64,000 bases of DNA from Erythrobacter sp. (GCA_030148605.1 JASBTD010000055.1:58747-122746); one strand, 5' to 3'; positions 46,501 to 55,560 are shown, numbered from the stretch's first letter. Numbers and translations: made by a program. Notes: a model not told the origin generated them from the sequence alone.

Positions 46501-47457
46501 ATGCGCATAATCTTCATGGGAACCCCGGATTTTGCAGTTCCGGCATTGGAAGCGCTGCATGCGGCGGCGCATGAGATTGTGTGCGTGTATACCCAGCCGC
46601 CGCGCCCGGCGGGCCGGGGCAAGAAGCTGCAACCCTCGCCCGTCCACAAGGTGGCAGAGCGGCTGGGGATCGAGGTCCGCCACCCCACATCGCTGAAGAG
46701 CGAACAGGCGCAGGCTGAGTTCGCGGCGCTCGATGCAGATGTGGCGGTGGTCGCGGCATACGGCCTGATCCTGCCGCAGGCGGTGCTCGATTCGCCGAAG
46801 CACGGCTGCCTCAATATCCATGCCTCGATCCTGCCGCGCTGGCGCGGGGCGGCGCCGATCCATCGGGCCGTGATGGCAGGCGATCCGGTGACAGGTGTCA
46901 CCATCATGCAGATGGAGGCTGGCCTCGATACAGGGCCGATGCTTGCGACCGTGCGCACTCCGATCGAGGACAAGACGACCGGCGAATTGACCCGGGAACT
47001 GGCGGAACTCGGCGCGCAATTGATGGTGGGAACCTTGCGTGACCTCACGATCCACAAACCGATTGCGCAGGACGATGCAGAAGCCACTTACGCACCCAAG
47101 ATCGACAAGGCCGAAGCGCGGATCGACTGGTCCCGGCCTGCGAGCGAGCTTGTGCGGCATGTTCACGGGTTAGCCCCCTTTCCCGGCGCATGGTTTGAGC
47201 TGGCGGGAGAGAGGATAAAGCTGCTTCGTGTTGAAACCGTGAGTCCCCGCGAAGGCGGGGACTTCTCGCAATCGGAAGGAGGCTCCCGCCTGCGCGGGAG
47301 CGCACAACCCGGCGAAGTGCTGGATGACGACTTCGCCATTGCTTGCGGGGCCGGGGCAATCCGCCCGATCCGTCTCCAGCGCGCGGGCAAACCCGCGATG
47401 GACCGGGCAGACTTCCTGCGCGGCCGCCCGGTGGCAAAAGGCACGATCCTCACGTGA
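46501..47457 (+). CDS. fmt: Methionyl-tRNA formyltransferase with an in-frame repeat insert
   Basis: A 318-residue enzyme that formylates initiator Met-tRNA. The start [16 protein letters not shown], the catalytic [16 protein letters not shown] and the HRAVMAGD segment are typical. In the C-terminal domain, after LLRVET, about 20 residues ([19 protein letters not shown] and a serine) are encoded by a palindromic element; the usual sequence resumes with [16 protein letters not shown]. The frame is kept, so a working enzyme is likely. The stop overlaps the truA GTG (GTGA). Confidence 0.95.
   Translation: MRIIFMGTPDFAVPALEALHAAAHEIVCVYTQPPRPAGRGKKLQPSPVHKVAERLGIEVRHPTSLKSEQAQAEFAALDADVAVVAAYGLILPQAVLDSPKHGCLNIHASILPRWRGAAPIHRAVMAGDPVTGVTIMQMEAGLDTGPMLATVRTPIEDKTTGELTRELAELGAQLMVGTLRDLTIHKPIAQDDAEATYAPKIDKAEARIDWSRPASELVRHVHGLAPFPGAWFELAGERIKLLRVETVSPREGGDFSQSEGGSRLRGSAQPGEVLDDDFAIACGAGAIRPIRLQRAGKPAMDRADFLRGRPVAKGTILT
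47243..47301. repeat. Palindromic element inside the fmt coding region
   Basis: Hairpin GTCCCCGC-GAAG-GCGGGGAC (47243-47262) and hairpin GCTCCCGC-CTGC-GCGGGAGC (47282-47301) are joined by a 19-base linker. It has the same plan as 16271-16342. It is read in frame as part of Fmt. Confidence 0.85.
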
Positions 47458-48197
47458 CCCGCTTCGCGCTAACTCTGGAATTTGACGGCACGCCTTTCAT
47501 GGGATTGCAACGCCAATCGCATGGGCCAAGCGTGCAGCAATTGGTTGAGGAAGCAGCGCAAGCGGTGACCGGCGAAGAGGTGCGCCTGCACAGCTCCGGG
47601 CGGACCGATACCGGCGTGCACGCACTCGCGATGCGTAGTCATCTCGATATCGAGAAGGACATTGAGCCCTTCCGGCTGATGGAAGCGCTGAATGCGCATC
47701 TGCGCCCTGATCCGATCGCTGTGACGCATTGCGAAGTGGTGCCGGATGACTGGCACGCGCGGTTCAGCTGCATCGGGCGGAGTTATGTCTATCGCATTAT
47801 CAACCGCCGCGCGCCGCTGACACTCGATATCAATCACGCCTGGCAAGTACCTCAAACATTGGATGAAAAGGCCATGCACCGCGCCGCGCAAGCGCTGGTC
47901 GGGCAGCACGATTTCACCACTTTCCGTTCGGTCAATTGCCAGGCCGACAGCCCGGTCAAGACGCTTGATCGGCTGGACGTAGAGCGGGACGGTGACGAGA
48001 TCCGCATTCATGCCGCGGCGCGCAGTTTCCTGCATCACCAAGTGCGCAGCATGGTCGGCTGCCTGAAGCTGGTGGGGCAAGGCGTATGGCGCGAAGAACA
48101 GGTCGCCGAAGCGCTTGAAGCGCGCGACCGGCAGGAGCTGGGCCTGAACGCGCCGCCACATGGGCTTTACTTTGTTGCGGCCGAATATCCTGATTGA
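47454..48197 (+). CDS. truA: tRNA pseudouridine synthase A
   Basis: A 247-residue enzyme that makes pseudouridine at positions 38-40 of tRNAs. The catalytic Asp is in [11 protein letters not shown] (near residue 52), and [13 protein letters not shown] with the Arg/Val segment marks the C-terminal half. It starts with GTG at 47454, overlapping the fmt stop, so fmt-truA is one operon with def and recR divergent. Confidence 0.95.
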   Translation: MTRFALTLEFDGTPFMGLQRQSHGPSVQQLVEEAAQAVTGEEVRLHSSGRTDTGVHALAMRSHLDIEKDIEPFRLMEALNAHLRPDPIAVTHCEVVPDDWHARFSCIGRSYVYRIINRRAPLTLDINHAWQVPQTLDEKAMHRAAQALVGQHDFTTFRSVNCQADSPVKTLDRLDVERDGDEIRIHAAARSFLHHQVRSMVGCLKLVGQGVWREEQVAEALEARDRQELGLNAPPHGLYFVAAEYPD

Positions 48198-48207
48198 CCT
48201 TTGCCTT

Positions 48208-48315
48208 CGTCATTGCGAGGAGCCTCTACAGAGGCGACGCGGCAATCCATCTTCGAACGCCTGATCCAATTGACATATCGGTTGATGGATCGCTTCGCTG
48301 CCGCTCGCGATGACG
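48208..48315. repeat. Degenerate CGTCATTGCGAG palindromic element
   Basis: Ends in TTCGTCATTGCGAGGAG and CTCGCGATGACGAG, with inner arms CGGCAATCCATC and GATGGATCGCTTCG. It is related to 29226-29305. It fills the gap between truA and the MDR gene. Confidence 0.75.
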
Positions 48316-48327
48316 AGAGGAAGAACA

Positions 48328-49437
48328 ATGAGCACCGGCAAACAGCTTTTCACCACGCTTACCGCAGACGGCAAACTGACGCTTGAGATCAGCGAAGAGA
48401 GCTTTCCTGAGCCCACCGGCAATCAGGTGCTGGTGAAGATGGAAGCAGCTCCGATCAACCCGTCCGATCTGGCGATCCTCACCAGTGCGGCCGATTTCGA
48501 AAATGCGGAATACTCGCCGGGCAAGGTTGTTGCACAAATGCCCGAACCCTTCCTGTCAGGCCAAAAGAGCCGCCACGGCCAGCGCTTGCCCGCAGGCAAT
48601 GAAGGCGCAGGTACAGTCGTGGCGACGGGTGACGGCGACATGGCGAAGGCGCTGATGGGCCAGCGCGTCGCCTGCGTGCCGGGCAATGCCTTCAGCCAAT
48701 ATGCCATTGCTGATGCGATGATGTGTCTGCCGCTGGGCGAACATTCCAGCGAAGTCGGCGCATCCTCCTTCGTTAATCCGATGACTGCACTGGGCTTTGT
48801 CGAGAACGCCAAGATGGATGGACAGAAGGCCATCGTACACACCGCCGCCGCATCGAACCTTGGCCAGATGCTGATCAAGATCTGTCAGGAAGACGGGATC
48901 GAGCTGGTCAATATCGTGCGCAAGGCAGAGCATGTGGACATGCTCAAAGGCATCGGCGCGAAATACGTGGTGAATTCGTCTGACGATGATTTCATGGACC
49001 AGCTGCGCAGCGCGATTGACGAGACCGACGCGTTCTACGGCTTTGACCCGATCGGCGGCGGCCAGGCAGTCGACAATGTATTCAAGGCGATGGAACAGGT
49101 CGCAGTCAGCAAGATGACTGAATATTCGCGCTATGGCTCGAACCAGGCAAAGCGCATGTTCATCTATGGCCGCTTGGATTTTGGCCCGACGATCCTGACC
49201 CCAAGCTATGGCTTCGGCTGGACGCTTTCAGGCTGGTTGCTAACGCCCTTCCTCGCCAATGCCGGCATGGAGCGCGTGGTGAAGATGCGCACCCGGGTGC
49301 AGCAAAACCTCACCACCACTTTCGCCAGCAGCTACAAGGCCAAGGTCAATCTGGAAGAAATGCTGACCAAGGATGCGATCCTTGACTATCGCCAGATGAA
49401 AACGGGCGAGAAATATCTCGTCACGCCCTGGAGCTGA
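48328..49437 (+). CDS. Zinc-independent MDR family NAD(P)H reductase-like
   Basis: A 369-residue medium-chain dehydrogenase/reductase. The GroES-like N-terminal part (EAAPINPSDLAI, GNEGAGTVVATG) is followed by a Rossmann domain with AAASNLGQMLIKICQ. The catalytic Cys/His zinc ligands of alcohol dehydrogenases are not seen, so it is closer to quinone or enoyl reductases. Substrate unknown. GAGAGGAAG precedes the ATG at 48328. Its end is three bases from the convergent asparaginase. Confidence 0.85.
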   Translation: MSTGKQLFTTLTADGKLTLEISEESFPEPTGNQVLVKMEAAPINPSDLAILTSAADFENAEYSPGKVVAQMPEPFLSGQKSRHGQRLPAGNEGAGTVVATGDGDMAKALMGQRVACVPGNAFSQYAIADAMMCLPLGEHSSEVGASSFVNPMTALGFVENAKMDGQKAIVHTAAASNLGQMLIKICQEDGIELVNIVRKAEHVDMLKGIGAKYVVNSSDDDFMDQLRSAIDETDAFYGFDPIGGGQAVDNVFKAMEQVAVSKMTEYSRYGSNQAKRMFIYGRLDFGPTILTPSYGFGWTLSGWLLTPFLANAGMERVVKMRTRVQQNLTTTFASSYKAKVNLEEMLTKDAILDYRQMKTGEKYLVTPWS

Positions 49438-49440
49438 TCG

Positions 49441-50439
49441 CTACCGCGCGTCAAACGCTGCCTGTATCGCGGCGGGATCGCTGATCCCGCTGGCGATCAG
49501 CAATTGCAGCAGGATCCGCGCCTTGGCCGGGCCCAGTGCGCGGGCCGCGACGAACCCGCGTGCATCGTCATCCACTTCGACATTGCGGTCGACCAGGCCT
49601 TCATCAACCCTGCTAGACCGCACCACCGGCACGCCGGATGCAACCGCGCGCTGCAAGGCATCAAGCACGCTTTGCGGTGCATTGCCCTGCCCCATCCCGG
49701 CGAGCACAATGCCCCTGCAACCGATGCCCAATAGTGCATCGACCGGTTGCTCATCCATTCCCGCCCCGGCAATCAGGATTGCGACACGCGGTAGCGCATC
49801 CGGCCAATCAAATCGCGCTTTCGCTTCCGCGCGTGCCGCGGGGCCGAACCAGTCGAGCGAGCTTGGCGTCACGCGTGCAAGCGGGCCGCGCGGATAGCCT
49901 TTGAAGGCATCGACGCTGCTGGTGGCGGCCTTGCGCACATCACGCGCTGCAAACACAGTGTCCCCCATCACCACCAGCACGCCGCGATTCGCTGCATCCG
50001 GATCGCTGGCCACCCGCACCGCATTGGCGAAATTGCGCATGCCGTCGCTGCCAACCGCATCGGCGGGCCGCATCGCGCCAACCAGCACCACCGGCTTGCC
50101 CGCATCAAGCGTCAAGTCGAGCAAAAGCGCAGTTTCCTCTGCTGTATCGGTGCCGTGGGTTATAATTACACCGCAGATTTCATCGTCGGCTTGCGCGCGA
50201 GCAACTTCGCTATGAAGCCGATTCCACTCAGCCCAGCCGATGTCCTGCGAGCCGATCTGCGCCACTTCAACAGCGTCGAGCTCGGCTTCAATCCCCAGCG
50301 AACGAATCTCTGCCAGCATATCGCCAACCGCAATTTGGCCGGGCTGATAGCCGCTGCCAAATGCCGATCCGCCGCTCCCCGCGATGGTCCCGCCCGTTGC
50401 GAGCACGCGTAACCTTGGCGTTGAATTGCTGACAGTCAT
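49441..50439 (-). CDS. Asparaginase
   Basis: A 332-residue type I/II-like L-asparaginase. The first catalytic threonine is in ATGGTIAGSG (residues 14-23), and the second set is in THGTDTAEET (about residue 95). The GAMRPADAVGSDG segment follows. No signal peptide is visible, which points to a cytoplasmic enzyme. It may also act on glutamine. It faces the tRNA-Val gene, with about 100 bases between. Confidence 0.92.
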   Translation of the reverse strand: MTVSNSTPRLRVLATGGTIAGSGGSAFGSGYQPGQIAVGDMLAEIRSLGIEAELDAVEVAQIGSQDIGWAEWNRLHSEVARAQADDEICGVIITHGTDTAEETALLLDLTLDAGKPVVLVGAMRPADAVGSDGMRNFANAVRVASDPDAANRGVLVVMGDTVFAARDVRKAATSSVDAFKGYPRGPLARVTPSSLDWFGPAARAEAKARFDWPDALPRVAILIAGAGMDEQPVDALLGIGCRGIVLAGMGQGNAPQSVLDALQRAVASGVPVVRSSRVDEGLVDRNVEVDDDARGFVAARALGPAKARILLQLLIASGISDPAAIQAAFDAR

Positions 50440-50546
50440 TCCAGCGCCGATAGCGCGCGAAATCCGATCAGGCCACGCATCATGTAAAATCGGCGATTGA
50501 TTTTACAAGAATCGACGCTAGATAGCGCCTCTCCGTTCGACGGAAT

Positions 50547-50622
50547 GGGCGATTAGCTCAGTTGGTAGAGCATCTCGTTTACACCGAGAGGGTCGGCAGT
50601 TCGAGCCTGTCATCGCCCACCA
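50547..50622 (+). tRNA. tRNA-Val (anticodon TAC)
   Basis: A complete 76-nt cloverleaf. The acceptor is GGGCGAT/ATCGCCC, D arm GCTC/GAGC, anticodon stem TCTCG/CGAGA with loop TTTACAC (anticodon at 50580-50582), T arm GGCAG/CTGTC, and the CCA end is encoded. It lies at the border between GC-rich core genes and the compositionally different right part of the window. Confidence 0.96.
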
Positions 50623-50978
50623 TTCCGTCATTCTTTCCACTACGCCGCGATACTATCGCTGCAGTGGACTGAGAGTTAAGCCAGACATTTCCGATACCTA
50701 TCTATGCCGTGCGCAGCTGTTCTTCGCTGCCAGAGATGGATTTGGTCTTCGAAACCCATGCGTAAATCGTGGCAGTTTCTCTGCCGGCGAGTTTCGAGGT
50801 CGGAGGATGGATTGCGGATTTGATGCCAAGATGATGCAGATTCGATCGCGTCCGTAGCAATCTGGTACAACACTAAAGTGAGTGTTGGTTAAACCAATTG
50901 AGGGGATCAGGGCCAAGATATGGTCGATATACTTGCCCGAAGTTGACTGGGCGTATTACCGTCAATTGATCAGAAGAT
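50623..50978. other. Gene-free stretch after tRNA-Val
   Basis: No credible gene, only short open frames without family features. The base composition is lower in GC than the left of the window by eye. It could be decayed integrated DNA next to the tRNA. I searched for a second copy of the tRNA 3' end to the right and did not see one. Confidence 0.5.
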
Positions 50979-51722
50979 CTAAGAGTCAGGACAGACGGGC
51001 CAATCGAAGTCAACTCTTCGTTTGTCTGTCTCAGAACCCTCAGGATCGAAGCTACGCTCGATTATAGTACCCCGGTTGTCACGAGTTACAGCGACAACGG
51101 TACTGCAGCGCGTTCCGTAGAGTGAGTCGCGAATGAAGACTGGAGCATGACGCGGTGCTGGAAGATCTAAAGGAACTGGGTGTTCAGGTCGGGGAGTTTC
51201 GGCGCGAAGGGCCTGGAACAAGGGAGAGAAATCGTCAGAATCACTATCCAACCATTCATTGACCGCCGCACTTAGCTGACGTGTCTTGGGCCAAGGTTCG
51301 TGAAGAGGACCATTCGAAAGCCCGTAGATTCCCGCCGCAAGTGGTTCACTTTCGGCTTTTGGGTAGTTGGTAACGAATTGTGCGCCATGCTCATCCGCGT
51401 AGAACAAATTGAACGCATTCATTTCGGCAATCTTCCCGCGAGGGGTGCCCGACAAATATTCAGCCACAAGGCCGCCACGAGAGGCGCGGTCCGACCGATA
51501 TCCTAACGGATCCCGGAAATTGGTAAGCAGTGCAAAACGCCCCTCTTCAGAGACACCAAGCCACGTGCCACCTGCCTTCAAATCGCGCCCAGCTATGATT
51601 CCACTGCCTTCTGACCAGCGATCAAGCGGTAAGGCAGGTCTGCCATGGAACTCATCGCGATTGCCGACGGCGACCAAACGCCAGTCGGGATGGGCATTCC
51701 AGGCAATCGCGGCGACACACAT
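50979..51722 (-). CDS. NRDE (TANGO2-like) family protein
   Basis: A 247-residue protein of the NRDE/TANGO2 family. It starts with MCVAAIAWNAHP, and the family tetrad appears in VGNRDEFHGRP (about residues 19-29), followed by AGRDLKAGGTWLGVSE and ALLTNFRDP. The near N-terminal Cys2 suggests an Ntn-hydrolase-like use of Cys after Met removal, which is inference. Animal TANGO2 is linked to heme and lipid handling; the bacterial role is unknown. The start at 51722 is chosen for that Cys2. Confidence 0.87.
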   Translation of the reverse strand: MCVAAIAWNAHPDWRLVAVGNRDEFHGRPALPLDRWSEGSGIIAGRDLKAGGTWLGVSEEGRFALLTNFRDPLGYRSDRASRGGLVAEYLSGTPRGKIAEMNAFNLFYADEHGAQFVTNYPKAESEPLAAGIYGLSNGPLHEPWPKTRQLSAAVNEWLDSDSDDFSPLFQALRAETPRPEHPVPLDLPAPRHAPVFIRDSLYGTRCSTVVAVTRDNRGTIIERSFDPEGSETDKRRVDFDWPVCPDS

Positions 51723-52076
51723 CGATTGTTTCCCAAATATCTTAATGTCAGTTATTGTTTCGAGGAGTCGTGTCAACCACCATTCAGTTAAGATGCCTGC
51801 TGTTTCCCGGTTCTATTGGGCGAGCGGACTGGACATCTAGCCCGACATTGCAGAGTGTTATCTGCGCGGTCTGTAGGCGACCTTCTCACCAAGAAGCGGT
51901 TTCGGCCTTCGAACCAAGTGCTTTGTACGCATCGGTCTATCTGCCAGCGGATTTTCAGCGTTTTGCACCGCCCCCTAATTCCACCACCGCTTGCGCTATA
52001 TGACATAACCGCAATGTGTGTTATCGGTCAGACAAGTCGTGAAGGTTCATGGACCGAAGCTCTGGGGGGAGCCGAG

Positions 52077-52250
52077 ATGATGAGACAGAATATTGCGACC
52101 ATTTGCCGCGACACAGCCCTAGTAATCATTGGATTAACTGCTTTTCTGGCAGCGCCCGCGATCGCCCTGGGCATGGTTGAAAAAGTCAGTGAGACTGCAG
52201 TCGATATGATGCCGGTCCAATTGGCGATCGCGGACAACCCAATCCCTTAG
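52077..52250 (+). CDS. Possible small secreted/membrane peptide
   Basis: A 57-residue frame starting MMRQNIATICRD with one hydrophobic stretch (about residues 14-31, LVIIGLTAFLAAPAIALG) that could be a signal peptide followed by a short tail. GGGGGGAG lies about ten bases upstream. I do not recognise it. Support comes only from the hydrophobic pattern and start context. Confidence 0.45.
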   Translation: MMRQNIATICRDTALVIIGLTAFLAAPAIALGMVEKVSETAVDMMPVQLAIADNPIP

Positions 52251-52518
52251 GTTTTGTGTACGGCGGTATTGCTTTCCGATAATGCGCCCATGAGGGTTTA
52301 ATCGCGTGAAGCCGAGTTCGTCTGTGGCATTCCGGTCGCTGCACTTTGTGAGGCAGTTCGGAGCGCTTCTAGGTCGGCACAAGCAGCCTATCCACCATTC
52401 AATCAGTCGCTTAAGCTCATGAATGGCCGCTTTCGGGTGGAAAGCGGAGTGTACGCATCTTCGAGCTTTGTAGCGAAGATCCAACGATCGGCTACCGACC
52501 CTTCGCTGACGTGAAAGA

Positions 52519-52542
52519 AGGCCTCGCCCTAGGGCGAGGCCT
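52519..52542. repeat. 24-bp perfect palindrome
   Basis: The half-site AGGCCTCGCCCT is followed directly by its exact reverse complement. It can form a hairpin but has no T tract, so it is a weak terminator candidate; a protein-binding or recombination site is another possibility. Confidence 0.8.
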
Positions 52543-52559
52543 AAAAGTTAGAGATCAGA

Positions 52560-52625
52560 ACATATGCTCGAGCCCTTCGGGGTCGCGGAGAGACATATGC
52601 TCGAGCCCGTCGGGGTCGCGGAGAG
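52560..52625. repeat. 33-bp tandem repeat, two copies
   Basis: Two copies of a 33-base unit starting ACATATGCTCGAGCCC, differing at one base. Since 33 is a multiple of three, each strand reads it as an 11-residue repeat, but no longer gene contains it. Confidence 0.85.
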
Positions 52626-52809
52626 AATGTGGCGACACCGCAAGACTCAAAAGGGACATAACACAATTCGCTAGTTTTTGGACACAATGAGACCTGCCGT
52701 TTTCGATAGACTGTCATTTTGAGTATAGCTCGTATACTTAACCTACCAGATGGAGAGAGATCGGCCTTTACGAATTGGCCGTTGGTTGAATTTTGACTAT
52801 TAGACAAGC

Positions 52810-53079
52810 ATGGAAACCGAAGACCTTCTTCATCGCTATTTTGGCACCAACGATATTTCAGCTCTCTCGTCCGAACGTCTTGCGTCTGGAATTCAACGCT
52901 GCCGGGCCGATATCTCTACCGAGCCAGACCAAAGTAAGAGATTTGACCTTTGGGCTTTTCTTCAGCTCCTTGTTTTACCATCTCACTCCGAAGTGACGCT
53001 CCTGAACGAAGAATACCGGGACGCAGCACGATGTTACTTAAACTTTATAACTGTCCCTAAAGAGATAAGGGGCGCTTAA
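52810..53079 (+). CDS. Small protein of unknown function next to the recombinase
   Basis: An 89-residue protein (METEDLLHRYFGTND...) with no membrane segment and a mix of charged and aromatic residues; it is lower in GC than its neighbours. Not recognised. It converges with the serine recombinase gene with 20 bases between. It may be cargo of the recombinase element. Confidence 0.5.
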   Translation: METEDLLHRYFGTNDISALSSERLASGIQRCRADISTEPDQSKRFDLWAFLQLLVLPSHSEVTLLNEEYRDAARCYLNFITVPKEIRGA

Positions 53080-53099
53080 TCATTCCGCCAACAGCTGGA

Positions 53100-54653
53100 T
53101 CAAGCTAGTGAGATGAACCCCAGAACGCTCCGCTGACCTACCCAATCTGGAGGCAGATTGTTTACCCGCGCCAGAAACTGACGGTTGATGTGTGCTGGCT
53201 GCTTGCCGTCGAGGATGGCTGCAGTGATGTCAGGCGCCAGGTAGCCAAGGCGCAGTAGGCGACAGAAATACTGCTTTGATAGGCCCATCCTCGAAGCCGC
53301 CTCGTCGATCGAGGTATTTGCGGGATCACGCACCGCTTCCCTCGCCTGGTGCGCACGAGCGATTAGCTTGATCAGCGAAGGAACACGCCGCGCTTCGGCC
53401 CAGCCTTGCGACGGCGCGTCGATCCTCACTTCGTTCCCGCAGCTAATCAGCGAAGCTTCAATCGCAACTGGCTCTTCGGCCTCTACGAAGAGGATGTCGA
53501 TCCGATCAGAATGCACGGTGACCTTCTCGATGTGGTGCAGGACCAGTTCGCGCGAGGGCAATGGTCCATCCCAGCTCGCCTCAGTAGACTGAGCAAGCTG
53601 ACGACTGACGAGCCTTTCAATTTCCCCTGCAGGTAGCCGGTGTATGGGCAACTCCAACCGTTCCTTGTCTTGCTGGCTCGTGTAGTAGCGATAACGCTTG
53701 CCCGACTTGTTGGCGTGGTCAGGGGTCATGCGTCGCCCTTCCCCGTCCCAGATAATCCCGGCCAGCAAGCTCGACTGAACCGCATGCATTCCCAACGTGC
53801 GCCTCACGCGGTTCAGCGACAGACGAGACGCAACCTTCTCGAACGTATCGCGATCAATGATCCCGTCGTGCTCGCCGGGATAGGCTTTGCCCTGATGCAC
53901 GATCTCACCAAGATAGATGCGATTGGCGAGTATCTGGTAGAGCGAGCCGGTGCTGAAGTTGCATCCACCATAAATTCGGCCGTCCTTGAGAATACGCTGC
54001 TTGGTGAGGATCCCTTTCTCCGCAAGATCTTCCTGCAACAGGTACACCGAGCCCAGTTCAAGATAGCGGTTGAAGATGGTGCGAACCTTTTCTGCCTCTT
54101 GAGGCACAATCAGCAGCTTGCGGTCCTTCGCCTCGTAACCGAGCGGCACTACCCCGCCCATCCACATGCCACGCTTCTTGGACGCGGCGATCTTGTCTCG
54201 GATGCGTTCGCCTGTCACCTCACGCTCGAACTGGGCAAAGGATAAAAGGACGTTGAGCGTCAAGCGCCCCATACTGTTGGTTGTGTTGAAGGCCTGCGTA
54301 ACGCTGACAAAGGAAGCACCCTGCTTGTCGAGGATATCGACGATCCGGGCAAAGTCAGCGAGGCTGCGGGTCAGCCGATCAACCTTGTAGACGACAATGA
54401 CATCGACCTTCCCCGCTTCAACATCTGCTAAGAGCGCCTCGAGCCCTGGACGGTCCATCGAACCACCTGAATAACCACCATCATCATAGAGTTCGTCGAC
54501 AGCCTCCCAGCCTTCGTGCGCCTGGCTCAGAATGAAAGCAGCACAGGCCTCGCGCTGCGCATCTAGGCTGTTGAATGACTGATCGAGCCCTTCTTCGGTC
54601 GACTTGCGCGTGTAGATTGCGCATCGGCGACGCCTAGCAACTTCCGGTCTCAT
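53100..54653 (-). CDS. Large serine recombinase
   Basis: A 517-residue site-specific recombinase. The resolvase-type catalytic domain has the nucleophile Ser in YTRKSTEEG (about residue 18), SLDAQREAC, and the arginines in YKVDRLTRSL. A recombinase domain (about residues 170-280) follows, then a zinc-ribbon-like part that here lacks the usual CxxC pairs (LLAGIIWDGEGRRM instead). The C-terminus contains a helix-turn-helix (ASRMGLSKQYFCRLLRLGYL). The DUF2924 gene overlaps its start by four bases. Target sites are unknown. Confidence 0.92.
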   Translation of the reverse strand: MRPEVARRRRCAIYTRKSTEEGLDQSFNSLDAQREACAAFILSQAHEGWEAVDELYDDGGYSGGSMDRPGLEALLADVEAGKVDVIVVYKVDRLTRSLADFARIVDILDKQGASFVSVTQAFNTTNSMGRLTLNVLLSFAQFEREVTGERIRDKIAASKKRGMWMGGVVPLGYEAKDRKLLIVPQEAEKVRTIFNRYLELGSVYLLQEDLAEKGILTKQRILKDGRIYGGCNFSTGSLYQILANRIYLGEIVHQGKAYPGEHDGIIDRDTFEKVASRLSLNRVRRTLGMHAVQSSLLAGIIWDGEGRRMTPDHANKSGKRYRYYTSQQDKERLELPIHRLPAGEIERLVSRQLAQSTEASWDGPLPSRELVLHHIEKVTVHSDRIDILFVEAEEPVAIEASLISCGNEVRIDAPSQGWAEARRVPSLIKLIARAHQAREAVRDPANTSIDEAASRMGLSKQYFCRLLRLGYLAPDITAAILDGKQPAHINRQFLARVNNLPPDWVGQRSVLGFISLA

Positions 54654-55096
54654 GAGATTTTGGACCTCTTGCGCTTAAGGCCGAAGAAACGCGGTCCTGA
54701 CCAATGGACACCGGTGATTTCGCACGCAATTTGAGTCAGCGAAGAATAGTGCCGTTCCTCGAACTCGAAGCCATCTTCCAGCGCAGTTACATGGTAGGCA
54801 TGGCCATGCCAGTGACGCACCAATCGCGAACCGGGCTTGAGCGAAGGAGCGTCGCCGATGTCGATGTCGCCATCGATCTCAAGCTGTGCGGCCAGCCGAT
54901 CGAGTTCCCGCAATCGGGCTGGCGGCAAGCCGCCATGCACCTTCTCCTGCAGGCGCCAGGCAATGGCACGCCTCATCTGGCTCGGCGTCATGCCGTCGAG
55001 GAAGGGCTGTCCGCGATGCAGGCGTCGCCACTCGGCACGCAGCCGAGCTGGCGGCATCGCCGCCAAATCGGCCAGTTGCTCTTGGATATGCGCCAT
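54650..55096 (-). CDS. DUF2924 protein, recombinase partner
   Basis: A 148-residue DUF2924 protein. The N-terminal helix LADLAAMPPARLRAEWRRLH is family-typical, and GSRLVRHWHGHAYHVTALEDGFE with YSSLTQIACEITG is the core. DUF2924 is found next to large serine recombinases in alphaproteobacterial elements and may bind DNA; its role is unknown. The start at 55096 avoids an eight-residue extension into the next gene. Confidence 0.88.
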   Translation of the reverse strand: MAHIQEQLADLAAMPPARLRAEWRRLHRGQPFLDGMTPSQMRRAIAWRLQEKVHGGLPPARLRELDRLAAQLEIDGDIDIGDAPSLKPGSRLVRHWHGHAYHVTALEDGFEFEERHYSSLTQIACEITGVHWSGPRFFGLKRKRSKIS

Positions 55097-55098
55097 GA

Positions 55099-55347
55099 TC
55101 AGCGCTCGATGCGCCAGCAAGTCTCACCGCTTGTTCGGCACTCACGGACTAGGTCTAATCCGTTCTTGCGCAACCCCGTCATGAAAGCGCGTGCGCTATG
55201 TGGGAGCCAGCCTGTGGCTTGGGTCATCTCGACCAGCGTAGCGCCCTTCGCACGCGAAAGGAGCTTCTTGACGACAACGGCCTTGGTCGGACCTCGCCCT
55301 CCACTTTTACTGTCAGGGATCTTGGCGGTCTTTGTCTCTTCGGTCAT
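55099..55347 (-). CDS. DUF3489 protein, recombinase partner
   Basis: An 82-residue protein of DUF3489. The helix-turn-helix-like part reads LLSRAKGATLVEMTQATGWLPHSARAFMTGLRK, which suggests DNA binding. It comes first in the DUF3489-DUF2924-recombinase operon and sits two bases before the DUF2924 start. The start at 55347 (MTEETK) was chosen over one ten codons upstream. Confidence 0.85.
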   Translation of the reverse strand: MTEETKTAKIPDSKSGGRGPTKAVVVKKLLSRAKGATLVEMTQATGWLPHSARAFMTGLRKNGLDLVRECRTSGETCWRIER

Positions 55348-55560
55348 CTGAGGTCTCCATATGGAACACGGCACCATGCCTGTCCCACCACCTCAGACCC
55401 CGATAACCGCTAGGTCCGGGGCTGCGCCTCAACTCACTCGGCACAAGACAACCAATGCTTGGTTTCTGAGAGAAGTCGAGCGGAATTTGGTTGTCATGGA
55501 AAAGCGGCTAGGAGCCATAACCGCTATATGCGTGAACGAATTCTCAAGAACGACTAACCT

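Larger units (their letters stand above)
52251..52809. other. Gene-poor region with palindrome and tandem repeats
   Basis: About 560 bases without a convincing gene. Near 52420-52445 is a fragment, GGCCGCTTTCGGGTGGAAAGCGG, related to the 17310-17340 piece. A long palindrome and a tandem repeat are listed separately. The 52640-52800 part is AT-rich. Confidence 0.55.

Noticed and set aside
50547..50622. tRNA-Val as an attachment site for the recombinase element
   Set aside because: No duplicate of the tRNA 3' end was seen to the right, and large serine recombinases usually do not use tRNA genes. Kept only as a composition border.
50676..50873. 65-codon minus-strand frame after tRNA-Val as an integrase remnant
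   Set aside because: The HDLR-like phrase is too short and lacks the Tyr and Arg context of tyrosine recombinases; not enough to call a pseudogene.
52134..52484. 116-codon minus-strand frame in the gene-poor region
   Set aside because: Ser/Arg/His-rich translation typical of non-coding DNA, and it overlaps a widespread intergenic repeat fragment.
52560..52625. CRISPR-like array
   Set aside because: Only two copies, directly adjacent without spacers, and no cas genes in the window.
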